This document shows positions 9,294-17,983 of a DNA stretch of 47,138 bases, one piece after another (within the stretch, counting starts at the first letter, position 1; each line of letters starts with the position of its first letter). The notes beneath the pieces are model-generated. The model made no database searches. It was given only the letters and a program-made list of their open reading frames with translations, and was not told the DNA's origin. This DNA is from Paracoccaceae bacterium (GTDB lineage Bacteria > Pseudomonadota > Alphaproteobacteria > Rhodobacterales > Rhodobacteraceae). A program made the position numbers and the translations under genes. Location of the stretch: positions 1-47,138 of the forward strand of contig JACONK010000022.1 in the NCBI GenBank assembly GCA_014323795.1, read 5' to 3'.

Positions 9294-11125
9294 GCCTGCA
9301 CCGGCCCTTCGTTTTCTTCCGCCTGCTGGCTGTGCCACATATGCGCATAGCGACCGTTGCCGTGCAGAAGGGCTTCGTGGCTGCCCTGTTCGGCCACCAG
9401 GCCGTTTTCCAATACGATGATCCTGTCTGCGTCCACCACCGTGGACAGGCGGTGGGCAATGATGATGACGGAGCGGCCCCGGCGCATGTCACGCAGGGAA
9501 TCCTGGATCGACCGTTCGGTTTTGGTATCCAGCGCACTCGTCGCCTCGTCCAGCAGCAGGATCGGCGGGTTTTTCAGGAGCGTCCGGGCAAGACCCACCC
9601 GCTGCTTTTCACCGCCGGACAGTTTCAGCCCGCGTTCGCCGACCGTCGTGTCATAGGCTGTCGGCAGGCTGGCGATAAAATCATGGATTTTCGCGGCCCG
9701 GGCCGCGGCGGTGACCTCCGATTTATCGGCACCCTCCCGGCCGTAGGCAATGTTGTAGCCCACGGTATCGTTGAAAAGCACGGTGTCCTGCGGAACAATC
9801 CCGATAACCCGGTGCAGCGAATCCTGGGTCACATCCCGCAGATCCTGCCCGTCGATACGGATTGCGCCGCCTTCAACGTCATAGAACCGGAACAGAAGCC
9901 GCGCGACGGTGGATTTGCCGGACCCGCTGGGCCCTACCACCGCCACTGTCTCCCCCGGATTCACGGTCAGCGAAAGCCCATGCAGGATCCTGCGATCCCG
10001 GTCATAGCCGAAAACAACATTGTCAAATTCGATCCGCCCGCCGGAGACGGAAATATCCCTGGCACCGGGCTTGTCCACGACCTCTGCCGGCTGTTCCAGC
10101 AGATCGAACATATCCGCCATATCCACGAGCGCCTGGCGCACCTCCCGATACACCGTGCCGAGAAAGTTCAGCGGCATGGTGATCTGGATCATGTAGGCGT
10201 TGACCATCACGAAATCGCCCACCGTCAGATCACCGTTCTGCACCCCTGTGGCCGCGATCACCATGACGGCCACCAGCCCGCCGGTGATCAGAAACGACTG
10301 GCCAAAGTTCAGAAAGGCAAGGCTGTAACTTGTCCGAAGTGCGGCCCCTTCGTAGGCGCGCATGGAATCGTCATAGCGTTCCGCCTCCCGCGCTTCGGCA
10401 CCAAAGTATTTGACTGTCTCAAAGTTCAGCAGGCTGTCGATGGCCTTTTGGTTGGCGTTCGTGTCCTGGGTGTTCATCTCCTGCCGGATTTTCACCCGCC
10501 ATTCGGTGACCCTGAAGGTAAACTGGAAATAGAGCGCGAGGGTCACGACAACGACAGCCAGGTAGCGCCAGTCAAACAGAAAAAAGAGCACGGCCGCGAT
10601 CATCACAAGCTCCAGGATCAGCGGGCCGATGGAAAAGAGCAGGTAGCGCAAAAGGAAATCCACGCCCTTCACGCCGCGTTCGATGATCCGGCTCAACCCG
10701 CCGGTTTTGCGGCTGATATGATAGCGCAGCGACAGGGCGTGCAGGTGGCGGAATGTCTCCAGGGCCAGCCGCCGCATGGCACGCTGGCCCACCCGGGCAA
10801 AAATCACGTCGCGCAGCTGGTTGAAACCCACGGACATCAGCCGCAGGACGCCGTAGGCCAGTGTCAGCCCGATTGCACCCATACCCAGCAGCAGTGCGGG
10901 GGCCGCGGCATCCGCAACCGGTGCCAGGGCATCCACGGCACCCTTGTAGAGGAGCGGCGTATAGACAGAGATACCGCGCGCAATCACCAGGGCCGCCAGG
11001 GCAAGCAGCACACGCACCTTCACGCCGGGACGGCCGGGCGGCCAGAGGTATGGCACCACCTTGCGCACGACACGCATGCCGGGGCGGCGATTCATGTCTT
11101 TCTGACCGGATAAGGTTCGGGTCAC
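9290..11125 (-). CDS. Atm1/HMT1-like ABC exporter (fused permease and ATPase)
   Basis: This is a half-transporter of about 611 residues that should work as a homodimer. The N-terminal half has six predicted membrane segments, and the C-terminal nucleotide-binding domain shows Walker A VGPSGSGKST, signature LSGGEKQRVGLARTL and Walker B PILLLDEATSALD. The membrane domain (including ISRKTGGLSRIIERGVKG and MNTQDTNANQKAIDSLLNFE) matches bacterial homologues of mitochondrial Atm1, which export glutathione-linked sulfur or metal conjugates. GTG 11125 is preceded by AGGAG at a good distance and is preferred to the TTG at 11176; ATG 11095 is also possible. The actual substrate cannot be told from sequence. 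Confidence 0.88.
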   Translation of the reverse strand: MTRTLSGQKDMNRRPGMRVVRKVVPYLWPPGRPGVKVRVLLALAALVIARGISVYTPLLYKGAVDALAPVADAAAPALLLGMGAIGLTLAYGVLRLMSVGFNQLRDVIFARVGQRAMRRLALETFRHLHALSLRYHISRKTGGLSRIIERGVKGVDFLLRYLLFSIGPLILELVMIAAVLFFLFDWRYLAVVVVTLALYFQFTFRVTEWRVKIRQEMNTQDTNANQKAIDSLLNFETVKYFGAEAREAERYDDSMRAYEGAALRTSYSLAFLNFGQSFLITGGLVAVMVIAATGVQNGDLTVGDFVMVNAYMIQITMPLNFLGTVYREVRQALVDMADMFDLLEQPAEVVDKPGARDISVSGGRIEFDNVVFGYDRDRRILHGLSLTVNPGETVAVVGPSGSGKSTVARLLFRFYDVEGGAIRIDGQDLRDVTQDSLHRVIGIVPQDTVLFNDTVGYNIAYGREGADKSEVTAAARAAKIHDFIASLPTAYDTTVGERGLKLSGGEKQRVGLARTLLKNPPILLLDEATSALDTKTERSIQDSLRDMRRGRSVIIIAHRLSTVVDADRIIVLENGLVAEQGSHEALLHGNGRYAHMWHSQQAEENEGPVQA

Positions 11126-11401
11126 CTGGAAGCTCCTGAAGGCGGACAGACGGGGATGTGCCACCGAAATGGCCAACCGGACCCGCGCCCTGTGCCGGTT
11201 GCCGTTTTCCCGGTCTTTCCCGGATCTTTAATGATTCAACGGATGGTACGATACCACAGCAGCCGACACAAATACCACATTGCCGGTCGCCCCGTGCCCC
11301 GTATTTTTGCGGTTCCCGTTTCGGGGCGCAACCGGGTTACAGGGCGGTTATCCTGCCCCACGCGGCACGGGCGGGTCAGGAAACGATATAATCACACACA
11401 G

Positions 11402-12142
11402 TCAATCCAGGATTTTGATCCATTCGGGCTTAAAGCGCACCAGGCTGATGATCTGCTGCATTTCCAGCACCGGCACGTTCTTCGTGATCTGAAACCTGGT
11501 CGCCCCCGCCGGAACCGGTTCAAGGATTGTGAACTGACTGCCATGAGGCTGCCAGGTGAAGGCGTGCCGCGCACCCTCCCAGGCCTCGAGGTTCCTGTTT
11601 CTGTTCAGCCGCCACTCGAAGTTGTTGACGGGGTATTTGCTGATCTCGCGTTCTTAGATTGTGAAGCGGCGCGTTGGCATGGCGCGGATGAAGACAAGCA
11701 TGCGCAGCTCATCGTGTTCGTCTTTCGCCTGGTCGATCCGGGCGTTGTAAATCTCAATCACAGCCCGCCCTGTCGCCTGAATGTCATTGAACGGGTCGGA
11801 AATCCCCGCCGAGTACGACGGGGCATTACGGCCGGATATAAGCCGCACGCCGGCGCAGCCGTGCGGTGCCTTGTTCTTTACGGTCTTGACCGACCAGCCG
11901 ATCCCGTTCCAGGCGACATCGGCGATACCCAGCGGTGCGGCGTAGTGCATTCCACCGATGGCCCGGGCAAACATCGACGCGAAATCATTCCCGGACACGT
12001 CCGTGTGGCCAACGGCAAGATAATGGACAATGTGCTTGCCCAGAACCTGAATCACGCTTTCCGAAAACTCGCCAAGCGGCCAGGGCTCGTGCTTCCTGGC
12101 CTTACCTTGTCCGCGTATTCTGACCGGTGGCATGCAGCACAC
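11402..12142 (-). pseudogene. restriction endonuclease of the C5-methyltransferase pair, interrupted by an in-frame TAA
   Basis: The frame from ATG 12142 runs 162 codons to TAA at 11654-11656 and then stays open and convincingly coding in the same frame for 83 more codons to TGA 11402-11404. Downstream residues include KYPVNNFEWRLNRNRN and FKPEWIKILD. Thus one gene of about 246 codons is broken by a single nonsense codon (CAA to TAA would explain it). Its start overlaps the methyltransferase stop by 41 bp, which argues that it is the cognate nuclease. ADVAWNGIGWSVKTV (Asp, then SVK) could be the metal site of a PD-(D/E)XK fold. Both halves lack other recognisable domains. It is probably inactive unless the stop is an assembly error or is read through. 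Confidence 0.7.
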
Positions 12143-13076
12143 TCCTTATCACGGCACGCACCATCGGCACGGGAACCGCATTTCCCATCTGCTTGCGGAT
12201 CTGGCTGTCATTGCCAATGACGTCAAAATTTTCCGGGAAGCCTTGCAGGCGCAGCATTTCCCGAGGCGTCAGCCGCCGTGCGCCATCCACCAGCAGGTAG
12301 TTGTAGCTGGCACCGGCCCGCAGGGCACAGGAAAACGGGTGACTGGAAATGTTCCCGGCCTTGTTCTCATGCCAGATTGCCGGGTGCTGCGCCGGGCTAT
12401 GGGCAGCCATCCGCTTTGCGTAAATCCCCGCGCTCACATAATGTCGCCGGTCCGGGGTCTTTTCCAGAATGTCCGACAGGGGACGGAATGTACTTTCTTC
12501 TTCGGGCCAGGCGAAATGATGTAACCCGTCTTGCAGCCCGATGATGATTGTACGTTCCCGCTTTTGCGGCAGCCCGCATTTCAGCGCATTCATGATCGTC
12601 CAGTCGGTATCATAGCCGAGTGTTTGAAGCCCGCGCAGAACCTGCGCCAGCGGCCTGCCCGCGTCAAAGGTTGAGAACTGGCGGACATTTTCCAGAATGA
12701 CGGCCCGGGGCCGCTTCGCATCAAGGATGCGCAGGATTTCCAAAAACAGCGTCCCGCGGGAGTCCTTCATCCCGCCGCGGTCCCCCATGATGCTGAACGG
12801 CTGGCAGGGGAAGCCGGCGCACAGAATGTCGTGGTCGGGGATATGGTGCGCCTTCACGCCCGTTATGTCACCCGCCGGGCGCAGGCCGAAATTGTGCTGA
12901 TACTGTGCGCGGCACGCCTCGTCTATGTCGCTGGCGAACACGCAGCGCAGCCCGAGCGAGGCGGCGGCATAGTGAAAGCCACCGACCCCGCAGAACAGAT
13001 CGGCAAAGGCGGCAATGCCCGCCGGAGCCAGGTCTTTGGGGTGCGGGTTTCTGATCCTGATGTCTGCGCAGGTCAT
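12102..13076 (-). CDS. DNA (cytosine-5-)-methyltransferase
   Basis: The 324-residue enzyme methylates carbon 5 of cytosine in a specific DNA site. The ordered motifs are complete: I DLFCGVGGF (26-34), IV GFPCQPFS with the nucleophile Cys91, VI ENV (129-131), VIII QKRERTIIIG, IX RRLTPREMLRLQGFP and X MGNAVPVPM. The region between VIII and IX is the short target-recognition domain of a stand-alone type II enzyme. I chose ATG 13076 (GGGGCGGGG upstream); a TTG at 13136 would add 20 residues. The overlapping downstream gene is the presumed cognate nuclease, which carries a nonsense codon, so this methyltransferase may now act alone. Confidence 0.93.
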   Translation of the reverse strand: MTCADIRIRNPHPKDLAPAGIAAFADLFCGVGGFHYAAASLGLRCVFASDIDEACRAQYQHNFGLRPAGDITGVKAHHIPDHDILCAGFPCQPFSIMGDRGGMKDSRGTLFLEILRILDAKRPRAVILENVRQFSTFDAGRPLAQVLRGLQTLGYDTDWTIMNALKCGLPQKRERTIIIGLQDGLHHFAWPEEESTFRPLSDILEKTPDRRHYVSAGIYAKRMAAHSPAQHPAIWHENKAGNISSHPFSCALRAGASYNYLLVDGARRLTPREMLRLQGFPENFDVIGNDSQIRKQMGNAVPVPMVRAVIRSVLHATGQNTRTR

Positions 13077-13273
13077 TGCGATACCCCGCCCCGCTTGTTC
13101 GTGCCACAAGCATGAAGCGCAATCCCTGCGCGTCAAGTATTATGTCTTCGGTGTCAGGCCCGATTATTTTTGTGTGCCGGCGTGATTTATGGCCGGGAAA
13201 ATACGGGTGGCCAGGTCTGATTTGTTTCGGCCGGCAGAGGCGCGGATGCCCCGGCTGCCTCGCACGGCACCCG

Positions 13274-13990
13274 TCATCTGCCGGATGCGCCCTGAACCCG
13301 GGGCGTTGCGAGATTTTTCGTGATGGCACGCACGGCGGCAACCGGATCATCGGCACAAATCACCGGCCGCCCCACCACGATATGATCGGCCCCGGCACCA
13401 ATGGCATCGGCCGGGGTTGCAACCCGCCTGTGTTCGCCCGGTGCGGCACCGGACGGCCGCACGCCGGGGGTCACAATCAGTTTGCCCGCCGCCCCCGGCA
13501 GGGCGCGGAGTGCGGCAGCCTGTTTCGGGGGGGCGATCACGCCGTCCGCCCCGGCCGCCAGTGCCCGGCGCGCCCGCTCGATGACCAGCCTGTGCAGCGT
13601 ACCGCCTGTGATCATGCAGGCGTCAAGGTCTGCGCGGTCAAGGTCTGTCAGGATGGTAACCGCCAGAAGGCGCATGGGCCTGTCGCCGCGGCCTGCCACG
13701 GCGGCCCGCACCACGGGCGGGTCACCGTGCACCGTCAGAAAATCGATTTCCTGGGCCGCAATCCCCGCCACCGCCCGTTCCACTGTCGTGCCGATGTCAA
13801 AGAGCTTCATATCCAGGAACACGCGCTTGCCGCGCCCCTTCAGTTCGTTGGCCAGCGCAAATCCCCCGCCCGTCAGCATGCCGAGCCCGACCTTGTAGAA
13901 ACTGACCGCATCCCCGAGCCGGTCCGCCAGTTCAAGCCCGCCGACGATGTTTGGCACGTCGAGCGCGATAATCAGACGATCATCCGCCAT
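13274..13990 (-). CDS. pyrF: orotidine 5'-phosphate decarboxylase
   Basis: This is the last step of UMP synthesis, decarboxylation of OMP. The 238-residue TIM-barrel protein begins RLIIALDVPN and carries the catalytic array in FLDMKLFDIGTTVERAV (the D-x-K-x-x-D signature). VTPGVRPSG and GADHIVVGRPV form the phosphate-binding end. The start ATG 13990 lies 10 bp after the stop of the copper-chaperone gene, in the same direction, so pyrF is probably the distal gene of the trhO-PCuAC-pyrF run. The longer open frame upstream belongs to an overlapping frame of the neighbour and is not used. Confidence 0.95.
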   Translation of the reverse strand: MADDRLIIALDVPNIVGGLELADRLGDAVSFYKVGLGMLTGGGFALANELKGRGKRVFLDMKLFDIGTTVERAVAGIAAQEIDFLTVHGDPPVVRAAVAGRGDRPMRLLAVTILTDLDRADLDACMITGGTLHRLVIERARRALAAGADGVIAPPKQAAALRALPGAAGKLIVTPGVRPSGAAPGEHRRVATPADAIGAGADHIVVGRPVICADDPVAAVRAITKNLATPRVQGASGR

Positions 13991-14000
13991 GGGGTGCCCT

Positions 14001-14465
14001 TCAGTGGCCGCTGTGGCCATGGCCGGTGTGCCTGGGCTTTTCGACTTTGAAGACAACCTCGAGCTCCCCGGCCTTTTCGAAAACGAGCGTGGCGGGAATC
14101 GTTTCACCGGCCTCAAGCGGGTCGCCATTCAGCCCCATGAACATCACGTGATACCCGCCGGGCCCAAGGTTCACCGTCGCCCCCGCCGGGATGTCGATTG
14201 CCGGAACATGCCCCATCCGTGCGACACCTTGATCATCTACCGTGGTTTCGTGGATCATGACCTGCGGAAAATCTGCGCGCACCTCCATGAGCCTGTCCCC
14301 TGTGCCGCCGGCGTTGGCAATACGCATGAAACCGCCGCCCGACCGGGCAGTCCTGGCCGTTGCAAAGGCGACCGGGCGGTCAATCGTCAGATCGCCGAGC
14401 CTGTACTCCTGTGCCGACAGCGGGCCGGCCAGCACAAGAACTGAAAAAACAACCGCCTTGCGCAT
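14001..14465 (-). CDS. PCu(A)C periplasmic copper chaperone (DUF461)
   Basis: This is a 154-residue secreted protein that carries Cu(I) in the periplasm, usually for assembly of cytochrome oxidase. An N-terminal signal peptide (MRKAVVFSVLVLAGPLSA) precedes the mature domain. The H(M)x10Mx21HxM copper site is visible as MIHETTVDDQGVARM followed by GGYHVMFMGL. The His-rich tail HTGHGHSGH may also bind metal. ATG 14465 is one base beyond the trhO stop and has AAGGGA upstream; a longer reading through the trhO frame is an artefact. Confidence 0.92.
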   Translation of the reverse strand: MRKAVVFSVLVLAGPLSAQEYRLGDLTIDRPVAFATARTARSGGGFMRIANAGGTGDRLMEVRADFPQVMIHETTVDDQGVARMGHVPAIDIPAGATVNLGPGGYHVMFMGLNGDPLEAGETIPATLVFEKAGELEVVFKVEKPRHTGHGHSGH

Positions 14466-14466
14466 T

Positions 14467-15417
14467 TCATGATGTCCCTTGTGCGGGTTGATGCAGATAA
14501 TCGTTGTGGCCGCACGGGTCCGGCGGCACCCGGCCGCCGCAGCCCTGGCTGATACAAATTTGTCTCTGGCGCTCCCGAAAGCGGGCCTTGCGGGCCGCAC
14601 CGACTGTGCCGGCACAGTGATGGCAGGACACGCCATGCTCATATTCCGGTCGCCGGGCATCCGCGGGCAGGATCGGCCTGCGGCAGCCATGGCAGAGCAT
14701 GTGCGGCCCTGCCGCCAGACCGTGGCCAACAGACACGCGCCGGTCAAAGACAAAGCATGATCCCCGCCAGCGGCTGTCGGCCTGCGGCACATGTTCAAGG
14801 TATTTCAGAATGCCGCCTTTCAGGTGGCAGACCTGCGCCCCATGCATGATCAGGTAGCCCGCGGATTTTTCGCAGCGGATACCACCGGTGCAGAACATGG
14901 CAACCTTTTTGCCCGCGAAGCGCACAGCGTTTTCTGCCCACCAGGCCGGGAATTGGCCAAACGTCTCAATACCCGGGTCAATGGCACCGTCAAAGGTTCC
15001 GATTTCCGTCTCGTAAAAATTGCGCGTGTCAATCAGAACCACACCCGGATCATCGACCAGGGCATTCCAGTCGCCTGCTTCCACATAGCATCGCGCAGCG
15101 GCAGTCGGATCCACATCCGGCCGGCCCATGGTCACGATTTCGCGCTTCAGGCGCACTTTCATGCGTAAAAAAGGCGGCACCCTGGCGGTGCTTTCCCTAT
15201 GTTCAAGTGTCGCAAACCCGGGCAGGGCGCGCACATGCGCAAGTACCGCATCAATGCCGGCCCGTGCCCCGGCGATGGTGCCGTTGACCCCTTCCGGTGC
15301 GACAAGAAGGGTTCCCTTTACGCCCGCCCGCCCGCAGATCCTGCGCAACGGCCCCTGCACCGAAGCCGGGTCCGGCACCGGGGCGAAATGATAGAACGCT
15401 GCAACGGCATATGCCAT
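14467..15417 (-). CDS. trhO: tRNA uridine(34) hydroxylase, rhodanese-domain protein
   Basis: The family (formerly UPF0176/YceA) hydroxylates the wobble uridine of certain tRNAs, the first step to 5-methoxy- or carboxymethoxyuridine. This 316-residue copy has the N-terminal ferredoxin-like domain (EGVNGTIAG) and the rhodanese domain with the active loop CTGGIRCEKS (Cys176 and Cys182). The C-terminal part contains CHGCRRPI and VSCHHC, likely a small zinc-binding module. GGGGGG precedes ATG 15417. It heads a minus-strand run with the copper chaperone and pyrF; no functional link among the three is obvious. Confidence 0.93.
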   Translation of the reverse strand: MAYAVAAFYHFAPVPDPASVQGPLRRICGRAGVKGTLLVAPEGVNGTIAGARAGIDAVLAHVRALPGFATLEHRESTARVPPFLRMKVRLKREIVTMGRPDVDPTAAARCYVEAGDWNALVDDPGVVLIDTRNFYETEIGTFDGAIDPGIETFGQFPAWWAENAVRFAGKKVAMFCTGGIRCEKSAGYLIMHGAQVCHLKGGILKYLEHVPQADSRWRGSCFVFDRRVSVGHGLAAGPHMLCHGCRRPILPADARRPEYEHGVSCHHCAGTVGAARKARFRERQRQICISQGCGGRVPPDPCGHNDYLHQPAQGTS

Positions 15418-15521
15418 GCACCCCCCTTACCGGTGCGCCCGCCCGCCGGCAAGCGATCCCTGTCCGTTTCAGGGGGACCCGATACATTTCCCCGACAAAT
15501 TTCAGCGGCTGCGGCTTCCGG

Positions 15522-16502
15522 TCACGGGTGCAGGATGATCTTCGGTGCGGCGACGGTGCCGTGGTGGATATCCCGAAACGCCTGGCCGCCATCGGCCAGG
15601 GCCCGGTGTTCCATCCAGGCGAGATCTCCGAAGCGGCCATCGAATATCCCGGCGGCGGCGGCGTGGAAATCCTCCCTGGTGTAGCAATAGGTGCCGATAA
15701 AGGTGATTTCCTGCAGGGTCATGCGCCGGATATCGAGCCCGCCTGCCGCATCCCCCAGCCCCACGTGCACCAGCACCCCGCCGGGGGCCACCGCCGCGCA
15801 GGCGGCGCGGCGGGTGGTGCCATATCCTGCCGCGTCTATAATCAGGTCGTAGGGGCCGGTCGCGGATTCAGGTGACAGCACATCGAGGCCTTCCCGTTGC
15901 AGGGCGGCATGGCGCAGCGGATTTGGCTCTGCCACCGCGATGTCGCCCGCACCCAGTGCCCGCAGGCTCAACGCGGAACCGAGCCCGATGGCCCCGCCGC
16001 CCTGCACCAGGCAGCGTGCGGTGCCAGGGTTGCCGTGCAGCCGGCCCTGGCCCAGCCTGGCCGCATGCCAGCACACGGCCAGCGGCTCCGCCAATGCCGC
16101 CCGGGGCATATCCACGTGATCCGGTACCTCCACAAGGTTTTCGACGGGTATCGCCAGCAGTTCCGCAAAGGCCCCTTCGCGCGGCGGCATAGAGATGATC
16201 TGGCGATCAGGGCACAGGTTTTCGCGCCCTTCAGTGCTTGCCGGGCTCAGGGGATTTGTCACAAGCGGGTTCACCGTGACGCGCCTGCCGTCCAGTGCAC
16301 CGCCGCGCACACGGCCGGCAGCCTCATGGCCCAGGATCAGAGGCGGCGGGCGGCGCGGGTCATGGCCACGCCAGGCGTGCATGTCGGACCCGCAGATGCC
16401 CACGGCCTCCACCGCGACCAGGGCGTGACCGGGCGGCGGAACCGGGTCTGCAACCTGTTGGCAGGCCATGCGCATCCTGCCGGTATAAACCAGTGCCTTC
16501 AT
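15522..16502 (-). CDS. zinc-type alcohol/polyol dehydrogenase (MDR family) lacking the structural zinc cysteines
   Basis: This 326-residue medium-chain dehydrogenase resembles L-idonate 5-dehydrogenase and the Zn-dehydrogenases that accompany hpsN. The catalytic zinc site is intact: ICGSD (Cys37) and GHE (His59, Glu60). The structural-zinc loop, normally C-x2-C-x2-C-x7-C, reads Asn83-x2-Ser86-x2-Ser89-x7-Cys97, so three of four cysteines are gone. The Rossmann fold (VQGGGAIGLGSALSLRALGA) is a little irregular but present. It lies 51 bp downstream of the hpsN-like gene on the same strand, so it may oxidise dihydroxypropanesulfonate to a keto intermediate as HpsO/HpsP enzymes do. That role is inferred from context. 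Confidence 0.8.
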   Translation of the reverse strand: MKALVYTGRMRMACQQVADPVPPPGHALVAVEAVGICGSDMHAWRGHDPRRPPPLILGHEAAGRVRGGALDGRRVTVNPLVTNPLSPASTEGRENLCPDRQIISMPPREGAFAELLAIPVENLVEVPDHVDMPRAALAEPLAVCWHAARLGQGRLHGNPGTARCLVQGGGAIGLGSALSLRALGAGDIAVAEPNPLRHAALQREGLDVLSPESATGPYDLIIDAAGYGTTRRAACAAVAPGGVLVHVGLGDAAGGLDIRRMTLQEITFIGTYCYTREDFHAAAAGIFDGRFGDLAWMEHRALADGGQAFRDIHHGTVAAPKIILHP

Positions 16503-16534
16503 GGGTTTCCCATCGGTTTTCGGGGGCAGCGGAA

Positions 16535-16549
16535 CAGGCCCGGGGCCTG
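16535..16549 (-). promoter_or_regulatory. short hairpin between hpsN and the dehydrogenase gene
   Basis: CAGGCCCGGGGCCTG at 16535-16549 is a near-perfect palindrome in the 51-bp gap between the two sulfonate dehydrogenase genes. No T-run follows on the minus strand, so it would act as an RNA processing or attenuation element rather than a full terminator, if it acts at all. Confidence 0.3.
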
Positions 16550-16553
16550 ACAG

Positions 16554-17861
16554 TCAGCTTTCGGTGCCCAGATCAAAGGTTTCGCCGGGAAAGTATTTTG
16601 CCAGCCGCACGTCCGCCGTACGGGCGTGGCCTTCCATCCCTTCCAGTCGCGCAATCCGGGCCGTGGCGATGGCCACATCCCGGGTTCCTTCGCGGGTGGC
16701 GCGCTGCCAGGTGACGAGCTTCATGTATTTGTGTACGCTCAGGCCACCCGTGTAGCGCGCAGACCGGCCGGTTGGCAGCACATGGTTTGGCCCCGATGCC
16801 TTGTCGCCATAGGCCACTGTCACCTCTTCGCCCAGGAAGAGCGAACCATAACATTTCAGCCGCGCCAGCCACCAGTCAGGATCTTCGGCCTGCACCGTCA
16901 GGTGCTCCGGCGCGTAATCGTCGGATGTTGCCGCCATCTCTTCCCGGTCAGCGCAGAGTATCACCTCCGCATAATCGCGCCAGGCGGCGGCGGCATTGTC
17001 GCGGTTTGCCTCCGGCAGGTCATCGATCAGGGCAGGCACCAGGTTCATCACCTTCTGCGCCAGCACGCGGCTGTCTGTCACAAGCCAGACCGGCGAATTA
17101 TATCCGTGTTCCGCCTGGCCGACCAGATCCTGCGCAACAATCGCCGCATCCGCGCCACAATCGGCCAGGATAAGGCTGTCGGTCGGTCCGGCAATCATAT
17201 CGATCCCGCAGTGGCCAAAGAGGATGCGCTTGGCCTCTGCCACAAACTGGTTGCCCGGGCCCACAAGAATGTCTGCCTCCGGCAGGCCGAACAGGCCATA
17301 GGCCATGGCGGCCACGCCCTGTACGCCGCCCATGGCCAAGATTTTGTCAGCCCCGCACAGGTGGGCCGCATGGATGATGGCATCCGCCACCCCGTCCGCG
17401 CCCCGGGGCGGGGAACAGGCGGTGATATGGTCCACCCCCGCCACCTTCGCGGTGGTCACGGTCATCATGGCAGAGGCCACGTGGGAATAGCGCCCGCCGG
17501 GCACGTAACAGCCCGCGGCCCGCACCGGTATGGCGCGCTGGCCCGCCCTCAGGCCAGGCTGGATTTCCAGTTCCACCGGCGTCATGGCCCCCTTCTGCGC
17601 CTCCGAAAAGCGGCGGACGTTATCATGGGCAAAGGCGATGTCATCCTTCAGCTTTTGCGGCACCCGGGCAGAGGCGGCGGCGATATGGTCCGGGCCAAGC
17701 AGTGCCGGGCCCCTGTAATTGTCAAATTTGGCGGCGTAGTCCAGCGCGGCCTGTTCCCGGCGTTCCCCGATATCCGCCAGGATGCCGCGCACGGTTTTCT
17801 GCACATCGGCGCGGCCGGTCTGCGCCGTTTTCGTTGCCTTTTTCAGATACTCGCGCACCAT
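16554..17861 (-). CDS. hpsN: sulfopropanediol 3-dehydrogenase (HpsN, histidinol dehydrogenase family)
   Basis: The 435-residue protein belongs to the histidinol dehydrogenase fold. Segments such as DKASGPNHVLPT, RYTGGLSVHKYMK and AGCYVPGGRYSHVASA are the variants seen in HpsN rather than in HisD. HpsN oxidises (R)-2,3-dihydroxypropane-1-sulfonate, an abundant algal sulfonate, to sulfolactate with NAD. The zinc-binding and NAD-binding regions look complete (DILVGPGNQFVAEAK, MIAGPTDSLILAD, PEHLTVQAED). ATG 17861 has a G-run before it. The neighbouring MDR dehydrogenase fits the same pathway, but no transporter, regulator or sulfolyase gene is present nearby, so the route is incomplete here. Confidence 0.85.
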   Translation of the reverse strand: MVREYLKKATKTAQTGRADVQKTVRGILADIGERREQAALDYAAKFDNYRGPALLGPDHIAAASARVPQKLKDDIAFAHDNVRRFSEAQKGAMTPVELEIQPGLRAGQRAIPVRAAGCYVPGGRYSHVASAMMTVTTAKVAGVDHITACSPPRGADGVADAIIHAAHLCGADKILAMGGVQGVAAMAYGLFGLPEADILVGPGNQFVAEAKRILFGHCGIDMIAGPTDSLILADCGADAAIVAQDLVGQAEHGYNSPVWLVTDSRVLAQKVMNLVPALIDDLPEANRDNAAAAWRDYAEVILCADREEMAATSDDYAPEHLTVQAEDPDWWLARLKCYGSLFLGEEVTVAYGDKASGPNHVLPTGRSARYTGGLSVHKYMKLVTWQRATREGTRDVAIATARIARLEGMEGHARTADVRLAKYFPGETFDLGTES

Positions 17862-17983
17862 GGGATACCCCCCTGTGGATTTCAGGCCCGCCCCCCTTGT
17901 GGCGGATGTACCGGGCAGCCGCAAGAGTTCTGCCGGTGATATCAGGCATCAAAAGGCCGCCTTCAGGGCCGGACAGGCAAATA

